A program made the position numbers and the translations under genes. 42,820 nt of DNA from the NCBI GenBank assembly GCA_964426815.1, contig CAYRRZ010000007.1, positions 1-42,820 of the forward strand, read 5' to 3'. The DNA is from JADZEJ01 sp964426815. Its GTDB lineage: Bacteria; Patescibacteriota; Patescibacteriia; 2-12-FULL-60-25. Under the pieces are notes generated by a model, which was not told the origin of the DNA, did no database searches, and worked only from the letters and a program-made list of their open reading frames with translations. This document shows, one piece after another, positions 39,899 to 42,820 of this stretch (positions within the stretch are counted from its first letter, which is position 1; each line of letters begins with the position of its first letter).

Positions 39899-42820
39899 TT
39901 ATGCCGCTTCTTCTGTCTTTTCTTCTGGTGTCTCATCACCACCGAGGTAAGCGCCGAAGCCCGTACCTGCTGGAATCAAACGACCAATAATCACATTTTC
40001 CTTCAAACCTTCGAGGCGATCAATCTTACCAGTCACGGCAGCATTGATAAGCACCTTTGCCGTTTCTTGGAAGGAAGCCGCGGACAAGAAAGATTCTGTC
40101 GAGAGCGAGACCTTGGTCACACCCATAAACAATTCTTCCAATTCAGCTGACTGTCCACCATTGTCGATCACACGTTGGTTCTCGACTTCGGCACGAACAC
40201 GTTCAACCACTTCACCAGGCAACAAATCCGTATCACCCGAGTCCTTCACATAAGCACGTGAGAACATCTGACGGACGATAACTTCAATGTGCTTGGCATT
40301 AATCTTTTGACCTTGAGAAGCGTAAATCGACAAGACTTCGCGCAAAATATAGCGCATAACGGCATCACGGCCGCGAAGTTTGAAGAGTTGCAACAAGTCC
40401 AAGTGACCTTCGGTCATCTGATCACCAATCACCACTTCTGCACCATCCTTCACATACACTTGATATCCATTTGGAACAGGATATTCAACGGATGCAGGAC
40501 CCGTCCAGATGACTTTAAAGCCACCTTCGACAAAAGCGATCACACCATCATGTTCAGCCAAGGTTTCTTTGCCACCCTTCTTGGTGAAGAGCACATCGCC
40601 AATACTCACCTTGCCGCCATCTTTGACTTTGAACTTATCCGTGTCCGTGTCGACGACATAGGCGTCTTCTTGAACCTGCATAAATTCGACAATGATAGTT
40701 TTGCCAGCACCTGAGGTGTCCATCACCTTCTGGCCATCAGCTGTTTCAATAATGCGACGTTCACCCGAAATAATCTTCACCTTACCAGCCACATCGGCGA
40801 TAACGGCGCGATACTTTGGCGGACGAGCTTCAACCAATTCTTCCACACGAGGCAAACCTTGCGTAATGTCGGCTCCGGCCACACCACCCATGTGAAAGGT
40901 ACGCATGGTGAGCTGTGTACCAGGTTCACCGATAGACTGAGCAGCGATGATACCAACCGAGGTACCAAGACGAACCCCTTCATTGTAAGCCAAGTCATAG
41001 CCATAACATGCTGCGCACAAACCGCGCTTTGCCTGACACGTCAACACGGAACGCACCTGCACTTCTTGAAGCGGCTCGCTAAACTTTTGAATCAAGGCGA
41101 CTTGTTCTTCACGAATCAAACCACCCTTCTTCACAATGACCTTCTTCGACTCTGGATCCTTAATATCCTTAATCGTCACGCGACCAAGAATACGCGTCAA
41201 AAGTGGTTCACCGATATCGTCACATTCCTTTTGAGTCAATGTCACGCCTTCAGCATCTCCACAGTCTTCGATCGAAATCACCACATCTTGGGCGACGTCC
41301 ACCAAACGACGAGTCAAGTAACCAGCATTAGCTGTTTTCAAAGCCGTATCGGTCAAACCCTTACGTGTACCGTGAGATGAAATGAAGTATTCCAACACAG
41401 TCAAACCATCACGGAAAGACGACTTAATTGGAAGTTCAATAATATCACCACGAGGGCTAGAAACCTGACCCTTCATACCGATAACCTGGGTCAACTGACC
41501 AGCCGAACCACGAGCACCAGATTCAATCATGGCTGAAACTGGACCAGATTTATCCAAACTGTCTTTCGACATCTTTTGAATACGGTCCTTCACTTCAGTC
41601 CACACTTTCACAATCTGATTATAGCGTTCCTTTTTGGTGAGCAACCCTTCCTTATACTGCTCTTCAATCAAGGCCACGCGACCATCACCTTCTTCAATAA
41701 TAACTTTCTTCGCAGAAAGATCAGGCAAGTCACCGATACCATACGAGAAGCCAGACTTGGTGATGTGCTTAAATCCAAGATTTTTCACATCATCCAAAAA
41801 TTGAGCAGCGCGTTGAAAACCATGAATATCCAAGATCAAACGCGTCAATTCACCCAATTGCTTGGTTCCAATCGATTCATTCTTGAATCCAACTTCCTTT
41901 GGAAGAATGCGATTAAACAAGATACGACCGACATTGGTATCAATCACCCCTTCACCAGGAGCCAAACGAGTCTTCACCTTTTCGCGAATACCCAATTTGC
42001 CAGCCTGATAGGCATAGACCGTTTCTTCTGGACCACCAAAGGTTCGCACCTTGGCATTTGGATCCGTTTCAACAATCGTTGTCATGTAATACGCACCCCA
42101 AGCGATGTCCTTGTCAGGGTGAGCCACTGGCTGACCCGTTGCTGGACGAAGCAAGTTGTTCGTCGAAAGCATCAAGTTCTTCGCTTCATGACGAGCTTCT
42201 TCGGTGAGCGGCACATGAACAGCCATTTGGTCACCGTCAAAGTCTGCGTTAAAGGCACGACACACCATCGGATGAATCTGAATAGCCTTTCCTTCAATCA
42301 ATTTTGGATAGAAGCCCTGAATACCCAAGCGATGCAAAGTCGGAGCACGGTTTAAGAGCACGACGGAATCACTTGCGATTTGTTCCAAAATATCCCAGAC
42401 ATCCGCATTATCAGCTTCGATATAGCGATTGGCAGAACGAATATTGTGAACAATTTCACGCTTAATGAGTTCAGCAATAATAAATGGCTTGAACAATTCC
42501 AAAGCCATGATTTTTGGCAAACCACATTGATCAATATTCAAGCTTGGACCGACCACGATAACCGAGCGACCAGAGTAGTCGACACGCTTACCAAGCAAAT
42601 TCTGACGGAAGCGACCTTGCTTACCCTTCAAAATATCCGCCAAAGATTTCAATTGACGCTTCTTACCCGTTGCAGCAATCACAGTCTTTGAATGACGTGC
42701 GCTGTTGTCGATTAATGAGTCGACAGCTTCTTGCAACATGCGCTTTTCATTGCGCGTAATCACTTCTGGCGCATTCAATTCAATCAAACGCTTCAAGCGA
42801 TTGTTGCGATTGATAACGCG
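39899..42820 (-). CDS. rpoC: DNA-directed RNA polymerase subunit beta' (C-terminal part, partial)
   Basis: This is the 3' part of rpoC, about 973 codons. The frame continues through base 42820, so the start is outside the window. It holds the rudder/lid and zipper-side region GKQGRFRQNLLGKRVDYSGRSVIVVGP, the catalytic NADFDGDQMAVHVPL that binds the active-site Mg ions, the bridge helix and trigger loop region (SSHGTRKGLTDTALKTANAGYLTRRLVDVAQD), a CxxxxxxCxxCYG zinc-type cluster near TCQAKRGLCAACYG, and the conserved end PAGTGF. The usual N-terminal zinc finger and clamp lie beyond the edge. It ends the window's minus-strand block and has a strong terminator. rpoB is expected upstream, outside the window. 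Confidence 0.99.
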   Translation of the reverse strand, partial: RVINRNNRLKRLIELNAPEVITRNEKRMLQEAVDSLIDNSARHSKTVIAATGKKRQLKSLADILKGKQGRFRQNLLGKRVDYSGRSVIVVGPSLNIDQCGLPKIMALELFKPFIIAELIKREIVHNIRSANRYIEADNADVWDILEQIASDSVVLLNRAPTLHRLGIQGFYPKLIEGKAIQIHPMVCRAFNADFDGDQMAVHVPLTEEARHEAKNLMLSTNNLLRPATGQPVAHPDKDIAWGAYYMTTIVETDPNAKVRTFGGPEETVYAYQAGKLGIREKVKTRLAPGEGVIDTNVGRILFNRILPKEVGFKNESIGTKQLGELTRLILDIHGFQRAAQFLDDVKNLGFKHITKSGFSYGIGDLPDLSAKKVIIEEGDGRVALIEEQYKEGLLTKKERYNQIVKVWTEVKDRIQKMSKDSLDKSGPVSAMIESGARGSAGQLTQVIGMKGQVSSPRGDIIELPIKSSFRDGLTVLEYFISSHGTRKGLTDTALKTANAGYLTRRLVDVAQDVVISIEDCGDAEGVTLTQKECDDIGEPLLTRILGRVTIKDIKDPESKKVIVKKGGLIREEQVALIQKFSEPLQEVQVRSVLTCQAKRGLCAACYGYDLAYNEGVRLGTSVGIIAAQSIGEPGTQLTMRTFHMGGVAGADITQGLPRVEELVEARPPKYRAVIADVAGKVKIISGERRIIETADGQKVMDTSGAGKTIIVEFMQVQEDAYVVDTDTDKFKVKDGGKVSIGDVLFTKKGGKETLAEHDGVIAFVEGGFKVIWTGPASVEYPVPNGYQVYVKDGAEVVIGDQMTEGHLDLLQLFKLRGRDAVMRYILREVLSIYASQGQKINAKHIEVIVRQMFSRAYVKDSGDTDLLPGEVVERVRAEVENQRVIDNGGQSAELEELFMGVTKVSLSTESFLSAASFQETAKVLINAAVTGKIDRLEGLKENVIIGRLIPAGTGFGAYLGGDETPEEKTEEAA

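Overview
The window looks like a chromosomal piece of a Patescibacteria/CPR bacterium, possibly Parcubacteria or Uhrbacteria-like. This is inferred, not proven. The supports are the form of the 16S rRNA 5' end, compact housekeeping operons, an SMC protein of only about 740 residues with no hinge, and a 3433-residue cysteine-rich secreted protein of a type I associate with that group. The standard genetic code fits throughout. No tRNA, CRISPR array, transposase or phage gene was seen.

Layout. (1) 1-2250: the 5' third of a 16S rRNA gene leaving the window on the minus strand, its leader and promoter, then a divergent GC-rich orphan gene with its own promoter and terminator. (2) 2233-5709, minus: acidic protein-prfB-tsaC-rsmA, preceded by a small DUF4870-like membrane protein. 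(3) 5710-7735, minus: groS-groL under a CIRCE operator, with a divergent methyltransferase. (4) 8293-12667, minus: nusA, yidC, a nucleotidyltransferase-fold protein and an O-antigen-ligase-like membrane protein. (5) 12696-23741, minus: a membrane-anchored calcium-repeat protein followed by the giant cysteine-rich surface protein. (6) 23750-26910: a cluster of palindromic repeats, hsp20, a VanW-domain cell-wall protein, a small unknown, and a structured non-coding RNA with a consensus promoter. (7) 26907-32900: hinge-less smc (minus) divergent from rbfA and nrnA, a second GC-rich orphan gene, a Nudix hydrolase, and clpP under a second CIRCE. (8) 32901-39675, minus: yebC-ruvC-small membrane protein, then MBL-fold protein-TM protein-gyrA-spermidine-synthase-like protein. 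(9) 39669-42820: a 31-codon gene with its own promoter and terminator, then the C-terminal two thirds of rpoC running off the window.

The main cross-cutting observation is promoter placement. In more than ten transcription units a sigma70-type promoter (TTGNNN, 16-18 bases, TANNNT) ends only 6-11 bases before the ATG, so the mRNA would have a 5' leader of about 0-5 bases and no Shine-Dalgarno site. clpP, rbfA, the Nudix gene, hsp20, the methyltransferase and the 31-codon gene are examples. The two GC-rich orphan genes differ, with leaders of about 60-150 bases, and one has a clear Shine-Dalgarno site. This suggests leaderless initiation is the default for first genes here and that the orphan genes have another origin.

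Functionally the window is mostly core information processing: transcription (rpoC, nusA), ribosome maturation and translation (16S, rsmA, rbfA, prfB, tsaC, yebC), DNA topology and repair (gyrA, smc, ruvC), proteostasis (groES/EL, hsp20, clpP, yidC), and nano-RNA turnover (nrnA). Interspersed are cell-surface genes (giant protein, VanW, ligase-like protein). Functions are assigned from motifs read by eye. No database search was run.
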